Shown here: in pieces, positions 23,243 through 37,200 of the stretch
How the letters are laid out: every line of letters begins with the position of its first letter
Numbering within the stretch: position 1 is the stretch's first letter
NCBI GenBank assembly: GCA_964057225.1
Contig: OZ059894.1
Span: 23,218,476 to 23,282,475, forward strand
Length of the DNA: 64,000 bases
Source of the DNA: Auanema rhodensis
Lineage: Eukaryota > Nematoda > Chromadorea > Rhabditida > Rhabditidae
Direction: 5' to 3'
Notes under the pieces: model-generated
Database searches by the model: none
What the model was told of the DNA's origin: nothing
The model's input: only the letters and a program-made list of their open reading frames with translations
Translations under genes and position numbers: made by a program

Positions 23243-25479
23243 TTTTTATTGATATTGGTTCATGGTAACCATGACTTTGAAATTTACGTGAACTTTAATT
23301 TATGCTAATTAAATGTACACGTGATGTGCACTTGGTATGTAACTCGCTTCACGTGAAAGGTAAAGAGATGCGGTTTTCAAAATTAGATTCCCCATGTCCA
23401 TATTAGTCTAAAAACAGATTTTTATTGATATTGGTTCATGGTAACCATGACTTTGAAATTTACGTGAACTTTAATTTATGCTAATTAAATGTACACGTGA
23501 TGTGCACTTGGTATGTAACTCGCTTCACGTGAAAGATAAAGAGATGCGGTTTTCAAAATTAGATTCCCCATGTCCATATTAGTCTAAAAACAGATTTTTA
23601 TTGATATTGGTTCATGGTAACCATGACTTTGAAATTTACGTGAACTTTAATTTATGCTAATTAAATGTACACGTGATGTGCACTTGGTATGTAACTCGCT
23701 TCACGTGAAAGATAAAGAGATGCGGTTTTCAAAATTAGATTCCCCTTGTCCATATTAGTCTTAAAACAGATTTTTATTGATATTGGTTCATGGTAACCAT
23801 GACTTTGAAATTTACGTGAACTTTAATTTATGCTAATTAAATGTACACGTGATGTGCACTTGGTATGTAATTCGCTTCACGTGAAAGATAAAGAGATGCG
23901 GTTTCCAAAATTAGATTCCCCATGTCCATATTAGTCTAAAAACAGATTTTTATTGATATTGGTTCATGGTAACCATGACTTTGAAATTTACGTGAACTTT
24001 AATTTATGCTAATTAAATGTACACGTGATGTGCACTTGGTATGTAACTCGCTTCACGTGAAAGATAAAGAGATGCGGTTTCCAAAATTAGATTCCCCATT
24101 TCCATATTAGTCTAAAAACAAATTTTTATTGATATTGGTTCATGGTAACCATGACTTTCAAATTTACGTGAACTTTAATTTATGCTAATTAAATGTACAC
24201 GTGGAGTGCACTTGGTATGTAACTCGCTTCACGTGAAAGATAAAGAGATGCGGTTTTCAAAATTAGATTCCCCATGTCCATATTAGTCTAAAAACAAATT
24301 TTTATTGATATTGGTTCATGGTAACCATGACTTTGAAATTTACATGAACTTTAATTTATGCTAATTAAATGTACACGTGATGTGCACTTGGTATGTAACT
24401 CGCTTCACGTGAAAGATAAAGAGATGCGGTTTTCAAAATTAGATTCCCCATTTCCATATTAGTCTAAAAACAAATTTTTGATGATATTGGTTCATGGTAA
24501 CCATGACTTTCAAATTTACGTGAACTTTAATTTATGCTAATTAAATGTACACGTGATGTGCACTTGGTATGTAACTCGCTTCACGTGAAAGATAAAATGA
24601 TGCGGTTTTCAAAATTAGATTCCCCATGTCCATATTAGTCTAAAAACAAATTTTTATTGATATTGGTTCATGGTAACCATGACTTTGAAATTTACGTGAA
24701 CTTTAATTTATGCTAATTAAATGTACACGTGATGTGCACTTGGTATGTAACTCGCTTCACGTGAAAGATAAAATGATGCGGTTTTCAAAATTAGATTCTT
24801 CATGTCCATATTAGTCTAAAAACAGATTTTTATTGATATTGGTTTATGGTAACCATGTCTTTGAAATTTACGTGAACTTTAATTTATGCTAATTAAATGT
24901 ACACGTGATGTGCACTTGGTATGTAACTCGCTTCACGTGAAAGATAAAATGATGCGGTTTTCAAAATTAGATTCTTCATGTCCATATTAGTCTAAAAACA
25001 AATTTTTATTGATATTGGTTCATGGTAACCATGACTTTGAAATTTACGTGAACTTTAATTTATGCTAATTAAATGTACACGTGATGTGCACTTGGTATGT
25101 AACTCGCTTCACGTGAAAGATTAAGAGATGCGGTTTTCAAAATTAGATTCCCCATGTCCATATTAGTCTAAAAACAAATTTTTATTGATATTGGTTCATG
25201 GTAACCATGACTTTGAAATTTACGTGAACTTTAATTTATGCTAATTAAATGTACACGTGATGTGCACTTGGTATGTAACTCGCTTCACGTGAAAGATAAA
25301 GAGATGCGGTTTTCAAAATTAGATTCCCCATGTCCATATTAGTCTAAAAACAAATTTTTATTGATATTGGTGCATGGTAACCATGACTTTGAAATTTACG
25401 TGAACTTTAATTTATGCTAATTAAATGTACACGTGATGTGCACTTGGTATGTAACTCGCTTCACGTTTTTTTTTACACA
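23243..25479 (+). repeat. Zone B block, copy 2, ending in a truncated monomer
   Basis: This block repeats the markers of 20076-22363 at an offset of 3167 bp, that is 18 monomers less the 1-bp deletion at 22540: AGGTAAAG, GTCTTAAAAC (23758), TAATTCGC, CACGTGGAG, TTTTTGATGATATT and AGATTAAGAG (25122). The similarity continues into the TGCATGG monomer at 25355, which is cut short after CACGT. Confidence 0.9.
25355..25479 (+). repeat. Truncated 125-bp monomer
   Basis: The monomer is normal up to CACGT (25466). The remaining 64 bp are replaced by 13 bp, eight T followed by ACACA (25467-25479), after which the next monomer begins with its usual T-run. It is the only large deletion in the window and lies exactly at the end of the zone B duplication. 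A deletion with filler bases, or an assembly error at a T-run, would look alike. Confidence 0.93.
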
Positions 25480-27239
25480 TTTTTATTGATATTGGTTCAT
25501 GGTAACCATGACTTTGAAATTTACGTGAACTTTAATTTATGCTAATTAAATGTACACGTGATGTGCACTTGGTATGTAACTCGCTTCACGTGAAAGATAA
25601 GGAGATGCGGTTTTCAAAATTAGATTCCCCATGTCCATATTAGTCTAAAAACAGATTTTTATTGATATTGGTTTATGGTAACCATGTCTTTGAAATTTAC
25701 GTTAACTTTAATTTATGCTAATTAAATGTACACGTGATGTGCACTTGGTATGTAACTCGCTTCACGTGAAAGATAAAATGATGCGGTTTTCAAAATTAGA
25801 TTCTTCATGTCCATATTAGTCTAAAAACAAATTTTTATTGATATTGGTTCATGGTAACCATGACTTTGAAATTTAAGTGAACTTTAATTTATGCTAATTA
25901 AATGTACACGTGATGTGCACTTGGTATGTAACTCGCTTCACGTGAAAGATAAAGAGATGCGGTTTTCAAAATTAGATTCCCCATGTCCATATTAGTCTAA
26001 AAACAAATTTTTATTGATATTGGTTCATGGTAACCATGACTTTGAAACTTACGTGAACTCTAATTTATGCTAATTAAATGTACACGTGATGTGCACTTGG
26101 TATGTAACTCGCTTCACGTGAAAAATAAAGAGATGCGGTTTTCAAAATTAGATTCCCCATGTCCATATTAGTCTAAAAACAAATTTTTATTGATATTGGT
26201 TCATTGTAACCATGTCTTTGAAATTTACGTGAACTTTAATTTATGCTAATTAAATGTACACGTGATGTGCACTTGGTATGTAACTCGCTTCACGTGAAAG
26301 ATAAAGAGATGCGGTTTTCAAAATTAGATTCCCCATGTCCATATTAGTCTAAAAACAAATTTTTATTGATATTGGTGCATGGTAACCATGACTTTGAAAT
26401 TTACGTGAACTTTAATTTATGCTAATTAAATGTACACGTGATGTGCACTTGGTATGTAACTCGCTTCACGTGAAAGATAAAAAGATGCGGTTTTCAAAAT
26501 TAGATTTCCCATGTCCATATTAGTCTAAAAACATATTTTTATTGATATTGGTTCATGGTAACCATGACTTTGAAATTTACGTGAACTTTAATTTATGCTA
26601 ATTAAATGTACACGTGATGTGCACTTGGTATGTAACTCGCTTCACGTGAAAGATAAAGAGATGCGGTTTTCAAAATTAGATTTCCCATGTCCATATTAGT
26701 CTAAAAACAAATTTTTATTGATATTGGTTCATGGTAACCATGACTTTGAAATTTACCTGAACTTTAATTTATGCTAATTAAATGTACACGTGATGTGCAC
26801 TTGGTATGTAACTCGCTTCACGTGAAAGATAAAGAGATGCGGTTTTCAAAATTAGATTCCCCATGTCCATATTAGTCTAAAAACAAATTTTTATTGATAT
26901 TGGTTCATGGTAACCATGACTTTGAAATTTAAGTGAACTTTAATTTATGCTAATTAAATGTACACGTGATGTGCACTTGGTATGTAACTCGCTTCACGTG
27001 AAAGATAAAGAGATGCGGTTTTCAAAATTAGATTCCCCATTTCCATATTAGTCTAAAAACAAATTTTTGATGATATTGGTTCATGGTAACCATGACTTTC
27101 AAATTTACGTGAACTTTAATTTATGCTAATTAAATGTACACGTGATGTGCACTTGGTATGTAACTCGCTTCACGTGAAAGATAAAATGATGCGGTTTTCA
27201 AAATTAGATTCCCCATGTCCATATTAGTCTAAAAACAAA
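25480..27239 (+). repeat. Zone C block, copy 1 (ten monomers)
   Basis: Markers in order: AAGGAG (25480), TTTATGG with ACGTTAAC (25656), AAGTGAAC (25832), GAAACTTACG with AACTCTAA and AAAAATAAAG (26008), TCATTGTAACC (26184), TGCATGG with AAAAAGATG (26360), a monomer following ACATATTT (26536), ACCTGAAC (26712), AAGTGAAC with CATTTCC (26888) and TTTTTGATGATATT (27064). The first eight recur in order from 30055. GAAACTT first appears here and is common from here on. Confidence 0.9.
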
Positions 27240-30054
27240 TTTTTATTGATATTGGTTCATGGTAACCATGTCTGTGAAATTTACGTGAACTTTAATTTAT
27301 GCTAATTAAATGTACACGTGATGTGCACTTGGTATGTAACTCGCTTCACGTGAAAGATAAAAAGATACGGTTTTCAAAATTAGATTCCACATGTCCATAT
27401 TAGTCTAAAAACAAATTTTTATTGATATTGGTTCATGGTAACCATGACTTTGAAATTTAAGTGAACTTTAATTTATGCTAATTAAATGTACACGTGATGT
27501 GCACTTGGTATGTAACTCGCTTCACGTGAAAGATAAAGAGATGCGGTTTTCAAAATTAGATTCCCCATGTCCATATTAGTCTAAAAACAAATTTTTATTG
27601 ATATTGGTTCATGGTAACCATGACTTTGAAACTTACGTGAACTTTAATTTATGCTAATTAAATGTACACGTGATGTGCACTTGGTATGTAACTCGCTTCA
27701 CTTGAAAGATAAAGAGATGCGGTTTTCAAAATTAGATTCCCCATGTCCATATTAGTCTACAAACAAATTTTTATTGATATTGGTGCATGGTAACCATGAC
27801 CTTGAAATTTACGTGAACTTTAATTTATGCTAATTAAATGTAAACGTGATGTGCACTTGGTATGTAACTCGCTTCACGTGAAAGATAAAAAGATACGGTT
27901 TTCAAAATTAGATTCCACATGTCCATATTAGTCTAAAAACAAATTTTTATTGATATTGGTTCATGGTAACCATGACTTTGAAATTTAAGTGAACTTTAAT
28001 TTATGCTAATTAAATGTACACGTGATGTGCACTTGGTATGTAACTCGCTTCACGTGAAAGATAAAGAGATGCGGTTTTCAAAATTAGATTCCCCATGTCC
28101 ATATTAGTCTAAAAACAAATTTTTATTGATATTGGTTTATGGTAACCATGACTTTGAAACTTACGTGAACTTTAATTTATGCTAATTAAATGTACACGTG
28201 ATGTGCACTTGGTATGTAACTCGCTTCACTTGAAAGATAAAGAGATGCGGTTTTCAAAATTAGATTTCCCATGTCCATATTAGTCTAAAAACAAATTTTT
28301 ATTGATATTGGTGCATGGTAACCATGACTTTGAAATTTACGTGAACTTTAATTTATGCTAATTAAATGTACACGTGATGTGCACTTGGTATGTAACTCGC
28401 TTCACGTGAAAGATAAAGAGATGCGGTTTTCAAAATTAGATTCCCCATGTCCATATTAGTCTAAAAACAAATTTTTATTGATATTGGTTCATGGTAACCA
28501 TGACTTTGAAACTTACGTGATCTTTAATTTATGCTAATTAAATGAACACGTGATGTGCACTTGGTATGTAACTCGCTTCACGTGAAAGATAAAGAGATGC
28601 GGTTTCCAAAATTAGATTCCCCATGTCCATATTAGTCTAAAAACAAATTTTTATTGATATTGGTTCATGGTAACCATGACTTTGAAATTTAAGTGAACTT
28701 TAATTTATGCTAATTAAATGTACACGTGATGTGCACTTGGTATGTAACTCGCTTCACGTGAAAGATAAAGAGATGCGGTTTTCAAAATTAGATTCCCCAT
28801 GTCCATATTAGTCTAAAAACAAATTTTTATTGATATTGGTTCATGGTAACCATGACTTTGAAACTTACGTGAACTTTAATTTATGCTAATTAAATGTACA
28901 CGTGATGTGCACTTGGTATGTAACTCGCTTCACTTGAAAGATAAAGAGATGCGGTTTTCAAAATTAGATTCCCCATGTCCATATTAGTCTAAAAACAAAT
29001 TTTTATTGATATTGGTGCATGGTAACCATGACTTTGAAATTTACGTGAACTTTAATTTATGCTAATTAAATGTACACGTGATGTGCACTTGGTATGTAAC
29101 TCGCTTCACGTGAAAGATAAAGAGATGCGGTTTCCAAAATTAGATTCCCCATGTCCATATTATTCTAAAAACAGATTTTTTTGATATTGGTTCATGGTAA
29201 CCATGACTTTGAAATTTACGTGAACTTTAATTTATGCTAATTAAATGTACACGTGATGTGCACTTGGTATGTAACTCGCTTCACGTGAAAGATAAAGAGA
29301 TGCGGTTTTCAAAATTAGATTCCCCATGTCCATATTAGTCTAAAAACAGATTTTTATTGATATTGGTTTATGGTAACCATGTCTTTGAAATTTACGTGAA
29401 CTTTAATTTATGCTAATTAAATGTACACGTGATGTGCACTTGGTATGTAACTCGCTTCACGTGAAAGATAAAATGATGCGGTTTTCAAAATTAGATTCTT
29501 CATGTCCATATTAGTCTAAAAACATATTTTTATTGATATTGGTTCATGGTAACCATGACTTTGAAATTTACGTGAACTTTAATTTATGCTAATTAAATGT
29601 ACACGTGATGTGCACTTGGTATGTAACTCGCTTCACGTGAAAGATAAAGAGATGCGGTTTTCAAAATTAGATTCCCCATGTCCATATTAGTCTAAAAACA
29701 AATTTTTATTGATATTGGTTCATGGTAACCATGACTTTGAAATTTACGTGAACTTTAACTTATGCTAATTAAATGTACACGTGATGTGCACTTGGTATGT
29801 AACTCGCTTCACGTGAAAGATAAGGAGATGCGGTTTTCAAAATTAGATTCCCCATGTCCATATTAGTCTAAAAACAGATTTTTATTGATATTGGTTTATG
29901 GTAACCATGTCTTTGAAATTTACGTTAACTTTAATTTATGCTAATTAAATGTACACGTGATGTGCACTTGGTATGTAACTCGCTTCACGTGAAAGATAAA
30001 ATGATGCGGTTTTCAAAATTAGATTCTTCATGTCCATATTAGTCTAAAAACAAA
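27240..30054 (+). repeat. Zone C, AAAAAGATACGG series and following monomers
   Basis: 27240-29000 alternates TCTGTG/AAAAAGATACGG/ATTCCAC, AAGTGAAC, GAAACTT with CACTTGAAAG, and TGCATGG monomers. It matches 32519-34278 at an offset of 5279 bp. The monomers at 29000 and 29176 (175 bp) carry the TATTATTCT and T-run deletion seen at 22364-22714. 29703-30054 is an AAGGAG plus TTTATGG/ACGTTAAC pair that is repeated in the next 352 bp. Confidence 0.88.
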
Positions 30055-32518
30055 TTTTTATTGATATTGGTTCATGGTAACCATGACTTTGAAATTTACG
30101 TGAACTTTAATTTATGCTAATTAAATGTACACGTGATGTGCACTTGGTATGTAACTCGCTTCACGTGAAAGATAAGGAGATGCGGTTTTCAAAATTAGAT
30201 TCCCCATGTCCATATTAGTCTAAAAACAGATTTTTATTGATATTGGTTTATGGTAACCATGTCTTTGAAATTTACGTTAACTTTAATTTATGCTAATTAA
30301 ATGTACACGTGATGTGCACTTGGTATGTAACTCGCTTCACGTGAAAGATAAAATGATGCGGTTTTCAAAATTAGATTCTTCATGTCCATATTAGTCTAAA
30401 AACAAATTTTTATCGATATTGGTTCATGGTAACCATGACTTTGAAATTTAAGTGAACTTTAATTTATGCTAATTAAATGTACACGTGATGTGCACTTGGT
30501 ATGTAACTCGCTTCACGTGAAAGATAAAGAGATGCGGTTTTCAAAATTAGATTCCCCATGTCCATATTAGTCTAAAAACAAATTTTTATTGATATTGGTT
30601 CATGGTAACCATGACTTTGAAACTTACGTGAACTCTAATTTATGCTAATTAAATGTACACGTGATGTGCACTTGGTATGTAACTCGCTTCACGTGAAAAA
30701 TAAAGAGATGCGGTTTTCAAAATTAGATTCCCCATGTCCATATTAGTCTAAAAACAAATTTTTATTGATATTGGTTCATTGTAACCATGTCTTTGAAATT
30801 TACGTGAACTTTAATTTATGCTAATTAAATGTACACGTGATGTGCACTTGGTATGTAACTCGCTTCACGTGAAAGATAAAGAGATGCGGTTTTCAAAATT
30901 AGATTCCCCATGTCCATATTAATCTAAAAACAAATTTTTATTGATATTGGTGCATGGTAACCATGACTTTGAAATTTACGTGAACTTTAATTTATGCTAA
31001 TTAAATGTACACGTGATGTGCACTTGGTATGTAACTCGCTTCACGTGAAAGATAAAAAGATGCGGTTTTCAAAATTAGATTTCCCATGTCCATATTAGTC
31101 TAAAAACATATTTTTATTGATATTGGTTCATGGTAACCATGACTTTGAAATTTACGTGAACTTTAATTTATGCTAATTAAATGTACACGTGATGTGCACT
31201 TGGTATGTAACTCGCTTCACGTGAAAGATAAAGAGATGCGGTTTTCAAAATTAGATTTCCCATGTCCATATTAGTCTAAAAACAAATTTTTATTGATATT
31301 GGTTCATGGTAACCATGACTTTGAAATTTACCTGAACTTTAATTTATGCTAATTAAATGTACACGTGATGTGCACTTGGTATGTAACTCGCTTCACGTGA
31401 AAGATAAAGAGATGCGGTTTTCAAAATTAGATTTCCCATGTCCATATTAGTCTAAAAACAAATTTTTATTGATATTGGTTCATGGTAACCATGACTTTGA
31501 AATTTAAGTGAACTTTAATTTATGCTAATTAAATGTACACGTGATGTGCACTTGGTATGTAACTCGCTTCACGTGAAAGATAAAGAGATGCGGTTTTCAA
31601 AATTAGATTTCCCATGTTCATATTAGTCTAAAAACAAATTTTTATTGATATTGGTTCATGGTAACCATGACTTTGAAATTTACGTGAACTTTAATTTATG
31701 CTAATTAAATGTACACGTGATGTGCACTTGGTATGTAACTCGCTTCACGTGAAAGATAAAAAGATGCGGTTTTCAAAATTAGATTTCCCATGTCCATATT
31801 AGTCTAAAAACATATTTTTATTGATATTGGTTCATGGTAACCATGACTTTGAAATTTACGTGAACTTTAATTTATGCTAATTAAATGTACACGTGATGTG
31901 CACTTGGTATGTAACTCGCTTCACGTGAAAGATAAAGAGATGCGGTTTTCAAAATTAGATTTCCCATGTCCATATTAGTCTAAAAACAAATTTTTATTGA
32001 TATTGGTTCATGGTAACCATGACTTTGAAATTTACCTGAACTTTAATTTATGCTAATTAAATGTACACGTGATGTGCACTTGGTATGTAACTCGCTTCAC
32101 GTGAAAGATAAAGAGATGCGGTTTTCAAAATTAGATTCCCCATGTCCATATTAGTCTAAAAACAAATTTTTATTGATATTGGTTCATGGTAACCATGACT
32201 TTGAAATTTAAGTGAACTTTAATTTATGCTAATTAAATGTACACGTGATGTGCACTTGGTATGTAACTCGCTTCACGTGAAAGATAAAGAGATGCGGTTT
32301 TCAAAATTAGATTTCCCATGTTCATATTAGTCTAAAAACAAATTTTTATTGATATTGGTTCATGGTAACCATGACTTTGAAATTTACGTGAACTTTAATT
32401 TATGCTAATTAAATGTACACGTGATGTGCACTTGGTATGTAACTCGCTTCACGTGAAAGGTAAAGAGATGCGGTTTTCAAAATTAGATTCCCCATGTCCA
32501 TATTAGTCTAAAAACAAA
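30055..32518 (+). repeat. Zone C block, copy 2, with a tandem 4-mer
   Basis: This block repeats 25480-26887 at an offset of 4575 bp: ACGTTAAC, AAGTGAAC, AACTCTAA, TCATTGTAACC (30776), AAAAAGATG, ACATATTT, ACCTGAAC. The four monomers at 30935-31638 (AAAAAGATG, then after ACATATTT, ACCTGAAC, and AAGTGAAC with CATGTTCATA) are followed by a second pass at 31639-32342. A single AGGTAAAG monomer (32343) ends the block. Confidence 0.9.
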
Positions 32519-34278
32519 TTTTTATTGATATTGGTTCATGGTAACCATGTCTGTGAAATTTACGTGAACTTTAATTTATGCTAATTAAATGTACACGTGA
32601 TGTGCACTTGGTATGTAACTCGCTTCACGTGAAAGATAAAAAGATACGGTTTTCAAAATTAGATTCCACATGTCCATATTAGTCTAAAAACAAATTTTTA
32701 TTGATATTGGTTCATGGTAACCATGACTTTGAAATTTAAGTGAACTTTAATTTATGCTAATTAAATGTACACGTGATGTGCACTTGGTATGTAACTCGCT
32801 TCACGTGAAAGATAAAGAGATGCGGTTTTCAAAATTAGATTCCCCATGTCCATATTAGTCTAAAAACAAATTTTTATTGATATTGGTTCATGGTAACCAT
32901 GACTTTGAAACTTACGTGAACTTTAATTTATGCTAATTAAATGTACACGTGATGTGCACTTGGTATGTAACTCGCTTCACTTGAAAGATAAAGAGATGCG
33001 GTTTTCAAAATTAGATTCCCCATGTCCATATTAGTCTAAAAACAAATTTTTATTGATATTGGTGCATGGTAACCATGACTTTGAAATTTACGTGAACTTT
33101 AATTTATGCTAATTAAATGTAAACGTGATGTGCACTTGGTATGTAACTCGCTTCACGTGAAAGATAAAAAGATACGGTTTTCAAAATTAGATTCTACATG
33201 TCCATATTAGTCTAAAAACAAATTTTTATTGATATTGGTTCATGGTAACCATGACTTTGAAATTTAAGTGAACTTTAATTTATGCTAATTAAATGTACAC
33301 GTGATGTGCACTTGGTATGTAACTCGCTTCACGTGAAAGATAAAGAGATGCGGTTTTCAAAATTAGATTCCCCATGTCCATATTAGTCTAAAAACAAATT
33401 TTTATTGATATTGGTTCATGGTAACCATGACTTTGAAACTTACGTGAACTTTAATTTATGCTAATTAAATGTACACGTGATGTGCACTTGGTATGTAACT
33501 CGCTTCACTTGAAAGATAAAGAGATGCGGTTTTCAAAATTAGATTCCCCATGTCCATATTAGTCTAAAAACAAATTTTTATTGATATTGGTGCATGGTAA
33601 CCATGACTTTGAAATTTACGTGAACTTTAATTTATGCTAATTAAATGTACACGTGATGTGCACTTGGTATGTAACTCGCTTCACGTGAAAGATAAAGAGA
33701 TGCGGTTTTCAAAATTAGATTCCCCATGTCCATTTTAGTCTAAAAACAAATTTTTATTGATATTGGTTCATGGTAACCATGACTTTGAAACTTACGTGAT
33801 CTTTAATTTATGCTAATTAAATGTACACGTGATGTGCACTTGGTATGTAACTCGCTTCACGTGAAAGATAAAGAGATGCGGTTTTCAAAATTAGATTCCC
33901 CATGTCCATATTAGTCTAAAAACAAATTTTTATTGATATTGGTTCATGGTAACCATGACTTTGAAATTTAAGTGAACTTTAATTTATGCTAATTAAATGT
34001 ACACGTGATGTGCACTTGGTATGTAACTCGCTTCACGTGAAAGATAAAGAGATGCGGTTTTCAAAATTAGATTCCCCATGTCCATATTAGTCTAAAAACA
34101 AATTTTTATTGATATTGGTTCATGGTAACCATGACTTTGAAACTTACGTGAACTTTAATTTATGCTAATTAAATGTACACGTGATGTGCACTTGGTATGT
34201 AACTCGCTTCACTTGAAAGATAAAGAGATGCGGTTTTCAAAATTAGATTCCCCATGTCCATATTAGTCTAAAAACAAA
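32519..34278 (+). repeat. Zone C, AAAAAGATACGG series, copy 2
   Basis: Ten monomers follow the order of 27240-28999 at an offset of 5279 bp: TCTGTG with ATTCCAC, AAGTGAAC, CACTTG, TGCATGG with GTAAACG, AAGTGAAC, CACTTG, TGCATGG, GAAACTT with GTGATCTTT (33751), AAGTGAAC, CACTTG. Small private changes (ATTCTAC near 33193, CATTTTAG near 33733) separate the copies. Confidence 0.88.
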
Positions 34279-37200
34279 TTTTTATTGATATTGGTGCATG
34301 GTAACCATGACTTTGAAATTTACGTGAACTTTAATTTATGCTAATTAAATGTAAACGTGATGTGCACTTGGTATGTAACTCGCTTCACGTGAAAGATAAA
34401 AAGATACGGTTTTCAAAATTAGATTCCACATGTCCATATTAGTCTAAAAACAAATTTTTATTGATATTGGTTCATGGTAACCATGACTTTGAAATTTAAG
34501 TGAACTTTAATTTATGCTAATTAAATGTACACGTGATGTGCACTTGGTATGTAACTCGCTTCACGTGGAAGATAAAGAGATGCGGTTTTCAAAATTAGAG
34601 TCCCCATGTCCATATTAGTCTAAAAACAAATTTTTATTGATATTGGTTCATGGTAACCATGACTTTGAAATTTACGTGAACTTTAATTTATGCTAATTAA
34701 ATGTACACGTGATGTGCACTTGGTATGTAACTCGCTTCACGTGAAAGATAAAGAGATGCGGTTTTCGAAATTAGATTCCCCATGTCCATATTAGACTAAA
34801 AACAAATTTTTATTGATATTGGTTCATGGTAACCATGACTTTGAAATTTAAGTGAACTTTAATTTATGCTAATTAAATGTACACGTGATGTGCACTTGGT
34901 ATGTAACTCGCTTCACGTGAAAGATAAAGAAATGCGGTTTTCATAATTAGATTCCCCATGTCCATATTAGTCTAAAAACAAATTTTTATTGATATTGGTT
35001 CATGGTAACCATGACTTTGAAACTTACGTGAACTTTAATTTATGCTAATTAAATGTACACGTGATGTGCACTTGGTATGTAACTCGCCTCACTAGAAAGA
35101 TAAAGAGATGCGGTTTTCAAAATTAGATTCCCCATGTCCATATTAGTCTAAAAACAAATTTTTATTGATATTGGTGCATGGTAACCATGACTTTGAAATT
35201 TACGTGAACTTTAATTTATGCTAATTAAATGTACACGTGATGTGCACTTGGTATGTAACTCGCTTCACGTGAAAGATAAAGAGATGCGGTTTTCAAAATT
35301 AGATTTCCCATGTCCATATTAGTCTAAAAACAAATTTTTATTGATATTGGTTCATGGTAACCATGACTTTGAAATTTACGTGAACTTTAATTTATACTAA
35401 TTAAATGTAAACGTGATGTGCACTTGGTATGTAACTCGCTTCACGTGAAAGATAAAGAGATGCGGTTTTCAAAATTAGATTCCCCATGTCCATATTAGTC
35501 TAAAAACAAATTTTTATTGATATTGGTTCATGGTAACCATGACTTTGAAATTTAAGTGAACTTTAATTTATGCTAATTAAATTAACACGTGATGTGCACT
35601 TGGTATGTAACTCGCTTCACGTGAAAGATAAAGAGATGCGGTTTTCAACATTAGATTCCCCATGTCCATATTAGTCTAAAAACAAATTTTTATTGATATT
35701 GGTTCATGGTAACCATGACTTTGAAACTTACGTGAACTTTAATTTATGCTAATTAAATGTACACGTGATGTGCACTTGGTATGTAACTCGCTTCACTTGA
35801 AAGATAAAGAGATGCGGTTTTCAAAATTAGATTCCCCATGTCCATATTAGTCTAAAAACAAATTTTTATTGATATTGGTGCATGGTAACCATGACTTTGA
35901 AATTTACGTGAACTTTAATTTATGCTAATTAAATGTACACGTGATGTGCACTTGGTATGTAACTCGCTTCACGTGAAAGATAAAGAGATGCGGTTTTCAA
36001 AATTAGATTTCCCATGTCCATATTAGTCTAAAAACAAATTTTTATTGATATTGGTTCATGGTAACCATGACTTTGAAACTTACGTGAACTTTAATTTATG
36101 CTAATTAAATGTACACGTGATGTGCATTTGGTATGTAACTCGCTTCACGTGAAAGATAAAATGATGCGGTTTTCAAAATTAGATTTCCCATGTCCATATT
36201 AGTCTAAAAACAAATTTTTATTGATATTGGTTCATGGTAACCATGACTTTGAAACTTACGTGAACTTTAATTTATGCTAATTAAATGTACACGTGATGTG
36301 CACTTGGTATGTAACTCGCTTCACGTGAAAGATGAAGAGATGCGGTTTTCAAAATTAGATTCCCCATGTCCATATTAGTCTAAAAACAAATTTTTATTGA
36401 TATTGGTTCATGGTAACCATGACTTTGAAACTTACGTGAACTTTAATTTATGCTAATTAAATGTACACGTGATGTGCACTTGGTATGTAACTCGCTTCAC
36501 GTGAAAGATAAAGAGATGCGGTTTTCAAAATTAGATTTCCCATGTCCATATTAGTCTAAAAACAAATTTTTATTGATATTGGTTCATGGTAACCATGACT
36601 TTGAAACTTACGTGAACTTTAATTTATGCTAATTAAATGTACACGTGATGTGCACTTGGTATGTAACTCGCTTCACGTGAAAGATGAAGAGATGCGGTTT
36701 TCAAAATTAGATTCCCCATGTCCATATTAGTCTAAAAACAAATTTTTATTGATATTGGTTCATGGTAACCATGACTTTGAAATTTACGTGAACTTTAATT
36801 TATGCTAATTAAATGTACACGTGATGTGCACTTGGTATGTAACTCGCTTCACGTGAAAGATAAAGAGATGCGGTTTTCGAAATTAGATTCCCCATGTCCA
36901 TATTAGACTAAAAACAAATTTTTATTGATATTGGTTCATGGTAACCATGACTTTGAAATTTAAGTGAACTTTAATTTATGCTAATTAAATGTACACGTGA
37001 TGTGCACTTGGTATGTAACTCGCTTCACGTGAAAGATAAAGAGATGCGGTTTTCGAGATTAGATTCCCCATGTCCATATTAGACTAAAAACAAATTTTTA
37101 TTGATATTGGTTCATGGTAACCATGACTTTGAAATTTAAGTGAACTTTAATTTATGCTAATTAAATGTACACGTGATGTGCACTTGGTATGTAACTCGCT

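Noticed and set aside
25467-25479. Poly(A)/poly(T) tail of a retroposed copy
   Set aside because: Only eight T follow CACGT beyond the expected base, with no inserted body and no target-site duplication. A deletion with filler fits better.
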